Assembly: GCA_023433615.1 (NCBI GenBank)
Contig: JAEZCJ010000152.1
Coordinates: forward strand, 1 to 29,435
Length of the DNA: 29,435 nt
DNA from: Bacillota bacterium
GTDB lineage: Bacteria > Bacillota > Bacilli > Paenibacillales > Paenibacillaceae
Direction: 5' to 3'
Part shown: in pieces, positions 16,242-24,025 of the stretch
Layout: each line of letters begins with the position of its first letter
Numbering within the stretch: the stretch's first letter is position 1
Notes under the pieces: generated by a model
Database searches by the model: none
What the model saw: the letters and a program-made list of their open reading frames with translations, nothing else
Told to the model about the DNA's origin: nothing
Program-made: the position numbers and the translations under genes

Positions 16242-18602
16242 ATGGAGCATTCCATTCGAGCGAAAGCCGCTCCCAAGCGAATCGAGGCCTCGTCGCTCAA
16301 GCTTGGCGGCGTAAGTCCCGCAGGCGAACGGATCGGCTTCACCAATTATTACATGACGTGGGACGGAACGCCGTACATGCCGATCTGCGGCGAATTCCAT
16401 TATTCCCGCTATCCGGCATCGGAATGGGAGCAGGAGCTTCGCAAGATGAAGGCAGCCGGCATTAACGTGATCGCGACCTATATTTTCTGGAATCATCATG
16501 AGGAGATCGAAGGCGAGTACGACTGGCAAGGCGGCAAGGACCTGAGGGAATTCGTGACCTTATGCGGCAGGAACGGCCTCTACGTCATCTTGCGGATAGG
16601 CCCGTTCTGCCACGGCGAGGTGCGCAATGGCGGGCTTCCGGATTGGCTGTTCGGCCGGCCCTTCGATGTCCGCTCCAATGACGCGGGATATATGGCCTAC
16701 GTGGAACGTCTCTACCAAGCCATCGGCAAGCAGGCCTCAGGACTCCTGTTCAAGGACGGCGGTCCCGTTATCGGCATTCAGCTTGAGAACGAGTACCAGG
16801 CTGCTTCCGCCTTGTGGGAACTGACGGCGAAGCAGGGCGACGAATACCTCAGCGGAGGCAGCGGCGGGACGGAGCATATGCGGCTATTGAAGGCAGCGGC
16901 GCTCCAAGCCGGATTGGATGCGCCGATCTATACGTCTACGGGCTGGGGCGGCGCGCCAGTGCTGGAGGAGGAGATTCTGCCTCTATACGGCGGTTACGCG
17001 TACACGCCATGGACCATCAGCGACCGGAATGCCGCGCAGAAGCCGACAGGCGAGTACTTGTTCGCCGATTACCATCAGGACGAGACGGCCGTTCGGGACT
17101 TCGATCCGCCCTACCCCAAGACGAAGTATCCTTTCGCTAGCTGCGAGATGGGCGGAGGCATGCAAGCCTGGTACCTGGCCCGCTTCCAGGTCGAGCCGGA
17201 GAGCGTCGTCGCGATGTGTCTCGTGAAGATTGCGGGAGGCTGCAACTTCATCGGATATTATATGTTCCACGGCGGCACGAACCCGGTGGGCAAGACGGGG
17301 TACTTGAATGAGAGCACGACTCCGAGAATCACGTACGACTTCCAAGCGCCGATCGGGGAATTCGGTCAAGTCAGGCCGTCCAGCCATCTGCTTCGTCCGC
17401 TGCATTACGCGCTGCAGCGGTTCGGCGACCGCATCGCGCCGATGGCCTCCGCGCTTCCAGAGGGGACAGAGCCGCTGCGTCCCGAGGATACGGAGCAGCT
17501 GCGGTACGCGCTGCGCACCGACGGGAAGAGCGGCTTCCTGTTCATCAATAACTATCAAGACCACGTGGAGATGCGCGAGCATGCGGACGTCACGTTCAAG
17601 GTGGAGCTTGCACGCGAGACGATCCGCTTCCCGAGGAAGCCCATGGTCATCCGGAGGAATGCGGCGTTCATGCTTCCGCTCCGGATGGATCTGGGCGGCG
17701 TGAGCCTTCGGTATGCAACGGCGCAGCCGGTTACCGCGCTCGCGTCGGAGGAAGGCGTGACCACTTATTTCTTCTGGATGAAGGAGGGAGTGGACGGCGA
17801 ATTCGCGATTGACCTATCAGGCGTGACGAACATCGTTACCGATACGGGAGAGGTGGACAGCAGCAAGGACTGCTGCGTGGTGACGGTCCAGCATGACCGC
17901 TCCGCCGCTATCCGTATCGCGCGCAAGGAAGGGGCCGAAGTCCGCATCTGCGCCATGACCGCGCGGCAAGGCGCAACGCTGTGGGATATCGAGCTAGCCG
18001 GCCGCCGCCGGATCTTGTTCTCGAATGCCCCGCTGGCCGCAGCGGACGGCGGGCTCGAGTTGTTCTGTGAAGGCGACGGAGCAATCGAATTCAGCGAATA
18101 TATCGGCGAGGGCGGTTCGCGGCACGGGGATTTGGAACTGATGTCCGATTCGGATGCTGCCCTCCTCGAGTCGGAAAGGGAGGGCGACTTCGTTCGGTAC
18201 CGAATGACGCTCAAGAAGCAGACAGCTCCGGTGTCGATCGAGCGGATCCGCGACAATAAGGTCGTGCTGCGTTTCAACCCTACGTTGCTCCTGGACGGCG
18301 TCCGCGATTGGATCGTCCGGATCGACTACATCGGGAACGTCGGTTACGCGTTCGCGGACGGTCGGCTGATCCACGATCATTTTCATAACGGATCGCCGTG
18401 GGAGTTGGGCTTAGCTCGGTTCAAGAATGCGCTTCGGAGCGGCGAGATCGTGCTCGAGACCACGCCGCTGCGCACGGGCGCCACGACATTGGCGGATGAC
18501 GCCGGCATGGCGGCGGAGCAGCGGCATCCAGGCGAGCAGCGCGCCGTGTTCCGCCGCATCGCGATCGTCCCGGTTCGCAGCATCGCGCTGCGAACCGTAT
18601 AA
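16242..18602 (+). CDS. GH35 family beta-galactosidase
   Basis: Second beta-galactosidase of the operon, 786 residues, no signal peptide. The barrel begins MPICGEFHYSRYPASEWEQEL, then NVIATYIFWNHHEEIEGEYDW and LRIGPFCHGEVRNGGLPDWL, all classic GH35 strings. The acid/base is E184 in IGIQLENEYQ and the nucleophile E302 in ASCEMGGGM. A GGCNFIGYYMFHGGTNP segment closes the active site. The C-terminal 400 residues are beta-rich accessory domains. A GGAGGGGG ribosome site lies just before the ATG, 14 bases after the GH42 stop. Having GH35 beside GH42 suggests different linkages are handled, for example beta-1,3 versus beta-1,4 galactosides, but specificity cannot be read from sequence. Confidence 0.93.
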   Translation: MEHSIRAKAAPKRIEASSLKLGGVSPAGERIGFTNYYMTWDGTPYMPICGEFHYSRYPASEWEQELRKMKAAGINVIATYIFWNHHEEIEGEYDWQGGKDLREFVTLCGRNGLYVILRIGPFCHGEVRNGGLPDWLFGRPFDVRSNDAGYMAYVERLYQAIGKQASGLLFKDGGPVIGIQLENEYQAASALWELTAKQGDEYLSGGSGGTEHMRLLKAAALQAGLDAPIYTSTGWGGAPVLEEEILPLYGGYAYTPWTISDRNAAQKPTGEYLFADYHQDETAVRDFDPPYPKTKYPFASCEMGGGMQAWYLARFQVEPESVVAMCLVKIAGGCNFIGYYMFHGGTNPVGKTGYLNESTTPRITYDFQAPIGEFGQVRPSSHLLRPLHYALQRFGDRIAPMASALPEGTEPLRPEDTEQLRYALRTDGKSGFLFINNYQDHVEMREHADVTFKVELARETIRFPRKPMVIRRNAAFMLPLRMDLGGVSLRYATAQPVTALASEEGVTTYFFWMKEGVDGEFAIDLSGVTNIVTDTGEVDSSKDCCVVTVQHDRSAAIRIARKEGAEVRICAMTARQGATLWDIELAGRRRILFSNAPLAAADGGLELFCEGDGAIEFSEYIGEGGSRHGDLELMSDSDAALLESEREGDFVRYRMTLKKQTAPVSIERIRDNKVVLRFNPTLLLDGVRDWIVRIDYIGNVGYAFADGRLIHDHFHNGSPWELGLARFKNALRSGEIVLETTPLRTGATTLADDAGMAAEQRHPGEQRAVFRRIAIVPVRSIALRTV

Positions 18603-18605
18603 TCG

Positions 18606-18645
18606 AATAGGCCGGACGGGTCATTTGACTCCCGTCCGGCCTATT
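18606..18645. terminator. Bidirectional hairpin between GH35 and GH27 genes
   Basis: AATAGGCCGGACGGG (18606-18620) pairs perfectly with CCCGTCCGGCCTATT (18631-18645) over a 10-nt loop. It sits between two converging genes, 4 bases after the GH35 stop and 17 before the GH27 stop. There is no U tract, but A and T outer pairs would give short U runs on both strands. Confidence 0.65.
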
Positions 18646-18662
18646 GCCGTTGTGCCTGCTTT

Positions 18663-19955
18663 CTAAGCGTTCAGCCTGTACAACACTGCCCCATGCGGGG
18701 GAATCTCGGCGCTGAGCATGCCGCGCACCTCGCCAATGTCGCGGCCGGACCACAATTCTTTGCAGCGGACGGCATCGCCGGCAGCGAATCCGATCGCTTC
18801 GAGCGATACGCGCACCTCTTGCGGCTCATCGCCGGTATTGAACAGGGCCGCATAGCGCGTGCCGTCAGACTCTTCCGCTGTCCATACCACGCGACCGCCT
18901 TCGCGCAGCACCTGGCGGGCGCCGAAGCTGCTGCGGTGCATGTCGAGCACATCGCGGTTCGTGAGCAGGGACAGCGTCCAGTCGTCGTTGTCGCGGAGCT
19001 CGCCGCCGAACATGAGCGGCGAGCGGAAGATGGACCATAGCGTCATCATCGTGACTTGCTCGTCTTGCGTGAATCGCGTCCACCGGTCGCTGCCCCCGCC
19101 GTCGACGGAGCGGATGCCGATATGGCCGAGCGGCAGCATGTCGCAATCCGGCCAGCAGCCTGGAGCCGGACGGCCTTGCCACCGATCGCAGCGGTCGAAC
19201 ATGTCGAGCAGCAGCGGCCACAGATCCCAGAAGTCGTCCGTGATTCGCCACATGTTCGCGTTCGCTTCGAACATGTCGGCGAGCTCGACAGGAGACGGAC
19301 CGGGGGAGAGGCTGAGCACCATCGGCCGGCCGCAGCGGTCGATTGCGCGGCGGATCAGCTCGATCTCGCGCTGATGGGTAGCGTAGAGCCTGGAAGCTGC
19401 GATATCGTCAACCTTCACGAAGTCGACGCCCCACTCGGCATAGAGCTCGAAGAGCGAGTCGTAATACGCCTGCGCGCCTTCCTTGGAAGCGTCGACGCCG
19501 TACATGTCCGTATTCCACGGGCAGATGGAGTTGGTATGCGCGATATCGCGAGCCGTGGCCGTGCTGCCCTTAATCGGCGTATTGCGGTGGACCGCCTGGC
19601 GCGGAATTCCGCGCATGATATGGATGCCGAACTTGAGTCCAAGGCTGTGTACGTAGTCCGCGAGCGGGCGGAAGCCTTGCCCGTCCGCAGCCGACGGGAA
19701 GCGATTGACCGCGGGGATTAGCCGGGAATGCTCATCCATCTCCAACGGCACGAACGGACGATAGTGCGAGGATACCGCGCCTGGCTCATACCATTGGATA
19801 TCGACGACCACATACTCCCAACCGTATGGCAGGAGCTTATCGGCCATGTATGCCGCGTTGCCTCTGATCTCCTGTTCCGTGACGGCTGCTCCGTAGCAAT
19901 CCCAGCTGTTCCAGCCCATGGGCGGCGTAGGGGCGAATGCGTGATAGTTGTTCAT
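18663..19955 (-). CDS. GH27 family glycosidase (alpha-galactosidase or beta-L-arabinopyranosidase type)
   Basis: 430 residues, no signal peptide, so cytoplasmic. The start TPPMGWNSWDCYG is the GH27 hallmark. Probable nucleophile D183 lies in GVDFVKVDDIA and probable acid/base D241 in NMWRITDDFWDLW; the usual GH27 form is KYDNC and WRxxxD, so the pocket is somewhat divergent. LTNRDVLDMHRSSFGARQ and the small C-terminal beta domain ending HGAVLYRLNA are also family-typical. GH27 includes alpha-galactosidases, alpha-N-acetylgalactosaminidases and beta-L-arabinopyranosidases; in an arabinogalactan setting the last is a real alternative. GAGGAGG lies about 11 bases before the ATG. It is downstream of two AraC genes on the same strand but separated by a 348-bp gap with a structured element, so it probably has its own promoter. 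Confidence 0.88.
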   Translation of the reverse strand: MNNYHAFAPTPPMGWNSWDCYGAAVTEQEIRGNAAYMADKLLPYGWEYVVVDIQWYEPGAVSSHYRPFVPLEMDEHSRLIPAVNRFPSAADGQGFRPLADYVHSLGLKFGIHIMRGIPRQAVHRNTPIKGSTATARDIAHTNSICPWNTDMYGVDASKEGAQAYYDSLFELYAEWGVDFVKVDDIAASRLYATHQREIELIRRAIDRCGRPMVLSLSPGPSPVELADMFEANANMWRITDDFWDLWPLLLDMFDRCDRWQGRPAPGCWPDCDMLPLGHIGIRSVDGGGSDRWTRFTQDEQVTMMTLWSIFRSPLMFGGELRDNDDWTLSLLTNRDVLDMHRSSFGARQVLREGGRVVWTAEESDGTRYAALFNTGDEPQEVRVSLEAIGFAAGDAVRCKELWSGRDIGEVRGMLSAEIPPHGAVLYRLNA

Positions 19956-20094
19956 GTGATAAGCGTCCTCCTCGTATCTTCGTATGCCCTCATCATATCG
20001 CCCTGTCCATAGGTATCGCTACAGTAAAGTTGGAAACGGAATAGCACTATATTGCGGTATCCATGTCTGTTCATGCAATTACATGCATGTCCCA
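19956..20094 (-). promoter_or_regulatory. Upstream region of the GH27 gene
   Basis: This 139-bp stretch must hold the GH27 promoter if the gene is not co-transcribed with the AraC genes. An inverted repeat CATGCA (20072-20077) with TGCATG (20084-20089), spaced by six bases, could be an operator. No convincing -35/-10 pair was found, which would fit an activator-dependent promoter. Confidence 0.3.
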
Positions 20095-20305
20095 AACGAC
20101 CAGTTGTCAGCGTCTCCAGCGTTTCCGTAGGAACGCCGCATCGGAAGCATATGAGAAGGTTGGACGATGGCAGCGATTGAGGAGCGGAGCGTAGGCAGAC
20201 CTACGTGAGCACCTCCAGCGTTTCGTAAGAAACGCACATCGGAGGCATCGAAGTCGAATAAGCTCCGTAGCAATCGCTTCACGATCACAACTGGTCCTGG
20301 TCGTT
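20095..20305. repeat. About 211-bp inverted-repeat-bounded structured element (MITE-like or RNA)
   Basis: The ends are AACGACCAG (20095-20103) and CTGGTCGTT (20297-20305), with a second overlapping pair GACCAGTTGT (20098-20107) and ACAACTGGTC (20287-20296). Inside are two related hairpin units in the same direction (A 20114-20150, B 20213-20248, starting CTCCAGCGTTTC). Unit B folds as CCTCC/GGAGG (20212-20216, 20241-20245) around GCGTTTC/GAAACGC closed by a GTAA tetraloop. AGCGATTG (20172-20179) plus GGAGC pairs with GCTCC (20262-20266) plus CAATCGCT (20271-20278), enclosing hairpin GTAGGcagaCCTAC (20191-20204) and unit B in a three-way junction. No coding potential is evident. It lies between the GH27 and AraC genes in the 348-bp gap 19956-20303. 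It could be a dispersed intergenic repeat or a structured RNA; copy number is unknown. Confidence 0.6.
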
Positions 20306-21173
20306 AGTCGAAGAATAGGCGGTTGTAGATCAGCTCCTCCCCGCGCCGGAACATGCCGGGGGTCAAGCCGGTCAATCTTCGAAAGGCCTTGATGAAATAA
20401 CTGCCGCTCGAATACCCGACGTGCTCGGCGATCTGTTCGACGCTGTGCGAGGTGGTTCGTAGCAGCTCCATCGCGCGCTCCGTGCGTATGCGATTCAAGT
20501 AGTCGCCCGGCGTCATGCCGACGCTGGCGGCGAACATTCGCAGGAAATGGTACTTCGACCAGCCGAGCTCGTCCGCCAGCTGCTCGAGGCTGAGCATGGA
20601 CGCGTAACGCGATTCGATGATAGCGACGGCGCGTTTCACCTTGTCCGGCCACTCGCCATGGCTGCCGAGCGAATAACGGCAGAGCTCGGTTACGAATTGA
20701 TAGACATAGGAAGAGGCCAAGTACGAGTCAGAGATCCGCCCGGCCCTTGCTTCTTCATAGATTTGCTGCAGCAGCCTGACGGGACGGCTCCCGGCAGAGA
20801 GGAGCGGCGTGCTTCCGAGCCTGCTCGCGGCATCCTGCCAATTCGGAAGCACGAGCTGAGGCCGGATGAGCAGGAAGAGGAACTCCCAAGGCTGCGCGCC
20901 TCCCGGATAATAATACCGATGGTCGGACGGGATTTCCGTCAGGAACGCTTGTCCTTCCTTGATCGGATGAGCGCCTGTGCCATCCTCGTAGACGCCTTCG
21001 CCGGACAGCGTATATTGGAACAGAAGCAGCGGACCGTCCGTTCGGGTCAGGCCGTCCCAGCGGTAATCCGTATCTTGTCTGCATTCGTATCCGACCGCGA
21101 ACAGGTTGCAGAGTGCGAGCGACGGGTTGTCGGAGTACCGGAATCCGTACGCGCCATAGGTTGTCTCGGCCAT
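20304..21173 (-). CDS. AraC-family transcriptional regulator (second of tandem pair)
   Basis: 289 residues. The N-terminal half (YTLSGEGVYEDGTGAHPIKEGQAFL, then SDHRYYYPGG) is a cupin-type effector domain; the C-terminal half (about 185-280) has two helix-turn-helix motifs (LEQLADELGWSKYHFLRMFAAS and VEQIAEHVGYSSGSYFIKAF) with the family end RLTGLTPGMFRR. The ATG at 21173-21171 has GAGGTG about seven bases before it. The gene follows another AraC gene by 32 bases on the same strand and is probably co-transcribed with it. Its stop codon overlaps the right edge of the structured element at 20095-20305, so the last residues after the usual family end may be recent. Likely targets are the GH27 gene or the divergent fucose-type operon. 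Confidence 0.88.
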   Translation of the reverse strand: MAETTYGAYGFRYSDNPSLALCNLFAVGYECRQDTDYRWDGLTRTDGPLLLFQYTLSGEGVYEDGTGAHPIKEGQAFLTEIPSDHRYYYPGGAQPWEFLFLLIRPQLVLPNWQDAASRLGSTPLLSAGSRPVRLLQQIYEEARAGRISDSYLASSYVYQFVTELCRYSLGSHGEWPDKVKRAVAIIESRYASMLSLEQLADELGWSKYHFLRMFAASVGMTPGDYLNRIRTERAMELLRTTSHSVEQIAEHVGYSSGSYFIKAFRRLTGLTPGMFRRGEELIYNRLFFD

Positions 21174-21205
21174 GCCGTCACCTCAGTCCTAGTAATCGGT
21201 TCGTG

Positions 21206-22066
21206 CTAGATGCGCTTCGCCCGTTTGTATGCGAGAGGGGTTACGCCTGTCAGCCTCTTGAAGGTCCGGAAGAAGTAAGAGGTGCTGTCGAAGCCGCAGT
21301 CGGCTGCGATTTCTTGCATCGTCAAGTCCGTGCGCACGAGCGCTTCCTTCGCATGCGCGATGCGCTTGGTCAAGATGTACGCCGTCAGATTAAGTCCCGT
21401 CAATTGCTTGAATACGCGGGAAAAATGGGACGGCGATACCGCCACGCGTCGGCAGAGGGCAGCGAGGCTGAGATCCTGGTCCAGACTGCGGTCGATGTGC
21501 GTCAGCGTATCCCGCATCCACAGCGGCTGCGTGCCGGATACGCCGGCGTGACCGGCCGCGGCCGTGCGCCGGCTCAGCCCGAGCAGCAGCTGCTGCAGGT
21601 GCAGCATGACCGACTGCCGATAGCCCGGCGATTGCCGCAGCAGCTCGTCTTGCATCCGTTCCAGGAGCGAAGCGATCGCCTGAGCCTCCTCGGCGTTCGT
21701 CTCGAATTTGTACACATGCTGCCTTCGTGCCTGATCGTAGCATCGCAGCAGCGAGAACGTGCTGTCCCACTCTGCATGGCGAACCCAATGCTCGCTGAAG
21801 AAGACGGCCGACGACGTTACCGGCGCCTCCGCGCTCGGGAACGCGCAATGGATCGTATTCCCCGGGATGAGGAACAGATCGCCCGCTCCCATCTCGTAGA
21901 ATGCATGGTTAATGAAGAAAGTGCCTCTGCCCTGATGCACGTAGACGAGCTCAAGCCTGTCATGCAGATGGTCGGGCAGCTCATGCTGCGGCTCCTTCGT
22001 ATCCCGATAGACGAGCTCGAACGGAAACTTCTCGTCTCCGTCCCAGAATTTGCGCATCGCGGCCAT
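21206..22066 (-). CDS. AraC-family transcriptional regulator (divergent from lactonase operon)
   Basis: 286 residues. The N-terminus contains an AraC_binding cupin (PDHLHDRLELVYVHQGRGTFFINHAFYEM, GDLFLIPGNTIHCAF) and the C-terminal 100 residues have two helix-turn-helix motifs (LAALCRRVAVSPSHFSRVFKQL and MQEIAADCGFDSTSYFFRTFKRL, ending GVTPLAYKRAKRI). AGAGGG lies eight bases before the ATG at 22066-22064; the ATG three codons on has a worse spacing. It is transcribed divergently from the lactonase-reductase-dehydrogenase operon, 124 bp away, and is the best candidate for that operon's regulator, with the released deoxyhexose or its lactone as a plausible inducer. Confidence 0.88.
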   Translation of the reverse strand: MAAMRKFWDGDEKFPFELVYRDTKEPQHELPDHLHDRLELVYVHQGRGTFFINHAFYEMGAGDLFLIPGNTIHCAFPSAEAPVTSSAVFFSEHWVRHAEWDSTFSLLRCYDQARRQHVYKFETNAEEAQAIASLLERMQDELLRQSPGYRQSVMLHLQQLLLGLSRRTAAAGHAGVSGTQPLWMRDTLTHIDRSLDQDLSLAALCRRVAVSPSHFSRVFKQLTGLNLTAYILTKRIAHAKEALVRTDLTMQEIAADCGFDSTSYFFRTFKRLTGVTPLAYKRAKRI

Positions 22067-22121
22067 CGCTGCTTCCCTCTTTCTTAGAAGATAGCAAAAT
22101 TGTTCATATATGAGCGAAAAC

Positions 22122-22158
22122 TGTACGTTTCATTATACCATAATGCTGGTAGTATGAA
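22122..22158 (+). promoter_or_regulatory. Putative promoter of the lactonase operon with TGTACG motif
   Basis: TGTACGTTTCATTAT (22122-22136) is related to TGTACGATTATTT at 14052 and 29280. A possible -10 TATGAA (22153-22158; TAGTAT overlaps it) starts 31 bases after the motif start, close to the 32 seen at 14084. The region is shared with the divergent AraC gene, whose product may bind here. No -35 of quality is present. Confidence 0.4.
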
Positions 22159-22190
22159 GACAGAATCGATTTGCGAGGAGGAGCTGGAGC

Positions 22191-23036
22191 ATGCATGTCC
22201 CGAAGCTGCGCATCGATGCGCATCAGCATTATTGGTCCATCGTCCGAGGCGATTACGGATGGATTACGCCGGAGATCCCGCGGCTGTATCGCGACTACTT
22301 GCCGGAAGATCTGGCGGACAGTCTGGCCAAGCATCGCTTGGACGGAACGATCGTCGTGCAAGCTGCGCCGACCGTAGAAGAGACGGAATACTTATTCGCG
22401 TTGGCCGAGCGCGAGCCTTCCGTATTAGGCGTAGTCGGCTGGCTGGACTTGCACGATGCGGAGCACCGCCGTCATCTGGAACGCTATTCCGGCCATCCCA
22501 AGTTCGTAGGCATCCGGACGATGATTCAGGACATGCCCGATGCTTACGCCATTCTCGAGCCGCGATACGTGGAAGCGCTTAGGGAGCTTGCCGAGCGCGA
22601 TCTGCCTGTCGACCTGCTCGTCAAGTCCGAGCAATTGGATGCGCTCACGCAGCTGCTAGAGCGCGTTCCGAACCTGCGAGGCGTCGTCGATCACATCGCC
22701 AAGCCGCGCATCGCATCGGGCGAGATCGAGCCGTGGCTGAGCAGCATGCGCGACATTGCGCGGCATCCGAAGCTGCGCTGCAAGCTGTCCGGCATGGTGA
22801 CCGAGGCCGATCATGCGGGCTGGCAGCCGGAACATTTTACGTCGTACGTGCAGCATGTCATCTCGCTCTTCGGCAGAGACCGCATCCTGTTCGGAAGCGA
22901 CTGGCCGGTATGCCTGTTGGCAGCGGAATATGACGAGGTGGTCGGCGTGCTGACAGCCGCGCTGCCCGAGGATTGGACGGACGAGGATAACGCGAAGCTG
23001 TTCGGCGGCAACGCGCAAGCATTCTATAAGCTGTAA
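22191..23036 (+). CDS. L-fuconolactonase-like amidohydrolase
   Basis: Metal-dependent TIM-barrel lactonase of the COG3618 group, 281 residues, cytoplasmic. Metal-binding features seen are H11 and H13 in IDAHQHYW, H168 in VVDHIAKP and D237 in LFGSDWPVC, all standard for this group, which opens aldono-1,4- or 1,5-lactones such as L-fuconolactone. GAGGAGGAG (22175-22183) lies seven bases before the ATG. It is the first gene of an operon with an aldo/keto reductase (32 bases on) and a zinc dehydrogenase. Because the reductase family makes lactones from L-fucose or L-galactose, this protein would hydrolyse that product. Related lactones such as L-rhamnono- or L-galactonolactone remain possible. 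Confidence 0.85.
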   Translation: MHVPKLRIDAHQHYWSIVRGDYGWITPEIPRLYRDYLPEDLADSLAKHRLDGTIVVQAAPTVEETEYLFALAEREPSVLGVVGWLDLHDAEHRRHLERYSGHPKFVGIRTMIQDMPDAYAILEPRYVEALRELAERDLPVDLLVKSEQLDALTQLLERVPNLRGVVDHIAKPRIASGEIEPWLSSMRDIARHPKLRCKLSGMVTEADHAGWQPEHFTSYVQHVISLFGRDRILFGSDWPVCLLAAEYDEVVGVLTAALPEDWTDEDNAKLFGGNAQAFYKL

Positions 23037-23068
23037 CCAGGCATAATCGAGAGGGGACTGGAACAATT

Positions 23069-24025
23069 ATGCGTTATCGGACATTAGGCAAGACCGGATT
23101 GGACGTCTCGGTGCTAAGCTTCGGCGCTTCGTCGCTGGGCTCGGTATTCCGGGACACGGTGGAATCGGACAGTATCCGTGCGGTTCACGAGGCGGTGGAC
23201 GCCGGCATCAATTATATCGACGTGTCGCCATACTATGGACTGACGAAGGCGGAAACGGTGCTCGGCAAAGCGCTGCAGCAGATTCCGAGGGACCGTTATC
23301 TGCTGTCGACGAAGGCCGGCCGTTACGGCGCGGACGAATTCGATTTCACGCGCAAGCGGATCTTGGCAAGCGTGGAGGAGAGCCTCAAGCGGCTGCATAC
23401 GGACTATCTCGACATTCTGTTCCTGCATGATATCGAATTCGTGCCGGCCGAGATCATATGGGAAGAAGCGCTGCCGACGCTCTCCGAGCTGAAGGAAGCC
23501 GGCCTGATCCGTTTCGGAGGCATCTGCGGTCTGCCTCTGCCGCTGTTCGAAGCGTTCCTGCCGAGAGCCAACGTGGACGCGATCATCTCCTACTGCCATT
23601 ACGCGCTGAACGATACGTCGCTCGTGAACCTGCTCCCGCTCATCGAGCAGAAGGGCATTGGGCTCGTGAATGCCTCGCCGTTGTCGATGGGTCTGCTCGG
23701 TACGCGCGGCACGCCGGATTGGCATCCGGCTAGCGCCGAGCTCAAGGCAGCCTGTTTGAAGGCCGCGGAATATTGCGCGAGTCAAGGGGCTGATATCGCG
23801 AAGCTGGCCGTACAATTCTCGACCTCCCATGAGCAGATTCCGACGACGCTGGTCAGCACGGCCAATCCGGCGAATATCCGCCGGAACGCGGAGTGGGTCG
23901 ACGAGCCGATCGATACAAGCCTCTTGCGGGAAGTGCGCGAGCTGCTCGCGCCGGTGATGAATGAGACATGGATCAGCGGCCGGCCGGAATACAACGCGGA
24001 AGTGAATGGAGGAAGCGGCCGATGA
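23069..24025 (+). CDS. Aldo/keto reductase, L-fucose/L-galactose dehydrogenase type
   Basis: NAD(P)-dependent sugar dehydrogenase of the aldo/keto reductase superfamily, 318 residues. The catalytic tetrad is visible as D51 and Y56 (YIDVSPYYG), K82 (LLSTKAGRY) and H120 (ILFLHDIEF). The start RTLGKTGLDVSVLSFGASSLGSVF and the string KAETVLGKALQ resemble plant L-galactose dehydrogenase and bacterial L-fucose dehydrogenases, which oxidise C1 of the free sugar to the lactone. The neighbouring lactonase and the alpha-L-fucosidase at 25812 support that role. The nearest ribosome site, GAGAGGGG, is rather far (about 12 bases) from the ATG. The gene ends ATGA with the next start, so translation is coupled. 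Substrate is inferred. Confidence 0.85.
   Translation: MRYRTLGKTGLDVSVLSFGASSLGSVFRDTVESDSIRAVHEAVDAGINYIDVSPYYGLTKAETVLGKALQQIPRDRYLLSTKAGRYGADEFDFTRKRILASVEESLKRLHTDYLDILFLHDIEFVPAEIIWEEALPTLSELKEAGLIRFGGICGLPLPLFEAFLPRANVDAIISYCHYALNDTSLVNLLPLIEQKGIGLVNASPLSMGLLGTRGTPDWHPASAELKAACLKAAEYCASQGADIAKLAVQFSTSHEQIPTTLVSTANPANIRRNAEWVDEPIDTSLLREVRELLAPVMNETWISGRPEYNAEVNGGSGR

Noticed and set aside
20114..20248. Two hairpin repeats as a CRISPR array
   Set aside because: Only two imperfect copies, internally self-complementary and about 97 bases apart, with no cas genes; this does not fit a CRISPR.
21113..22087. 324-codon open frame on the plus strand over the AraC gene at 21206-22066
   Set aside because: The minus strand encodes an unmistakable AraC protein with a proper ribosome site; the plus frame is rich in Arg/Gln/His, as expected of a reverse-complement shadow.
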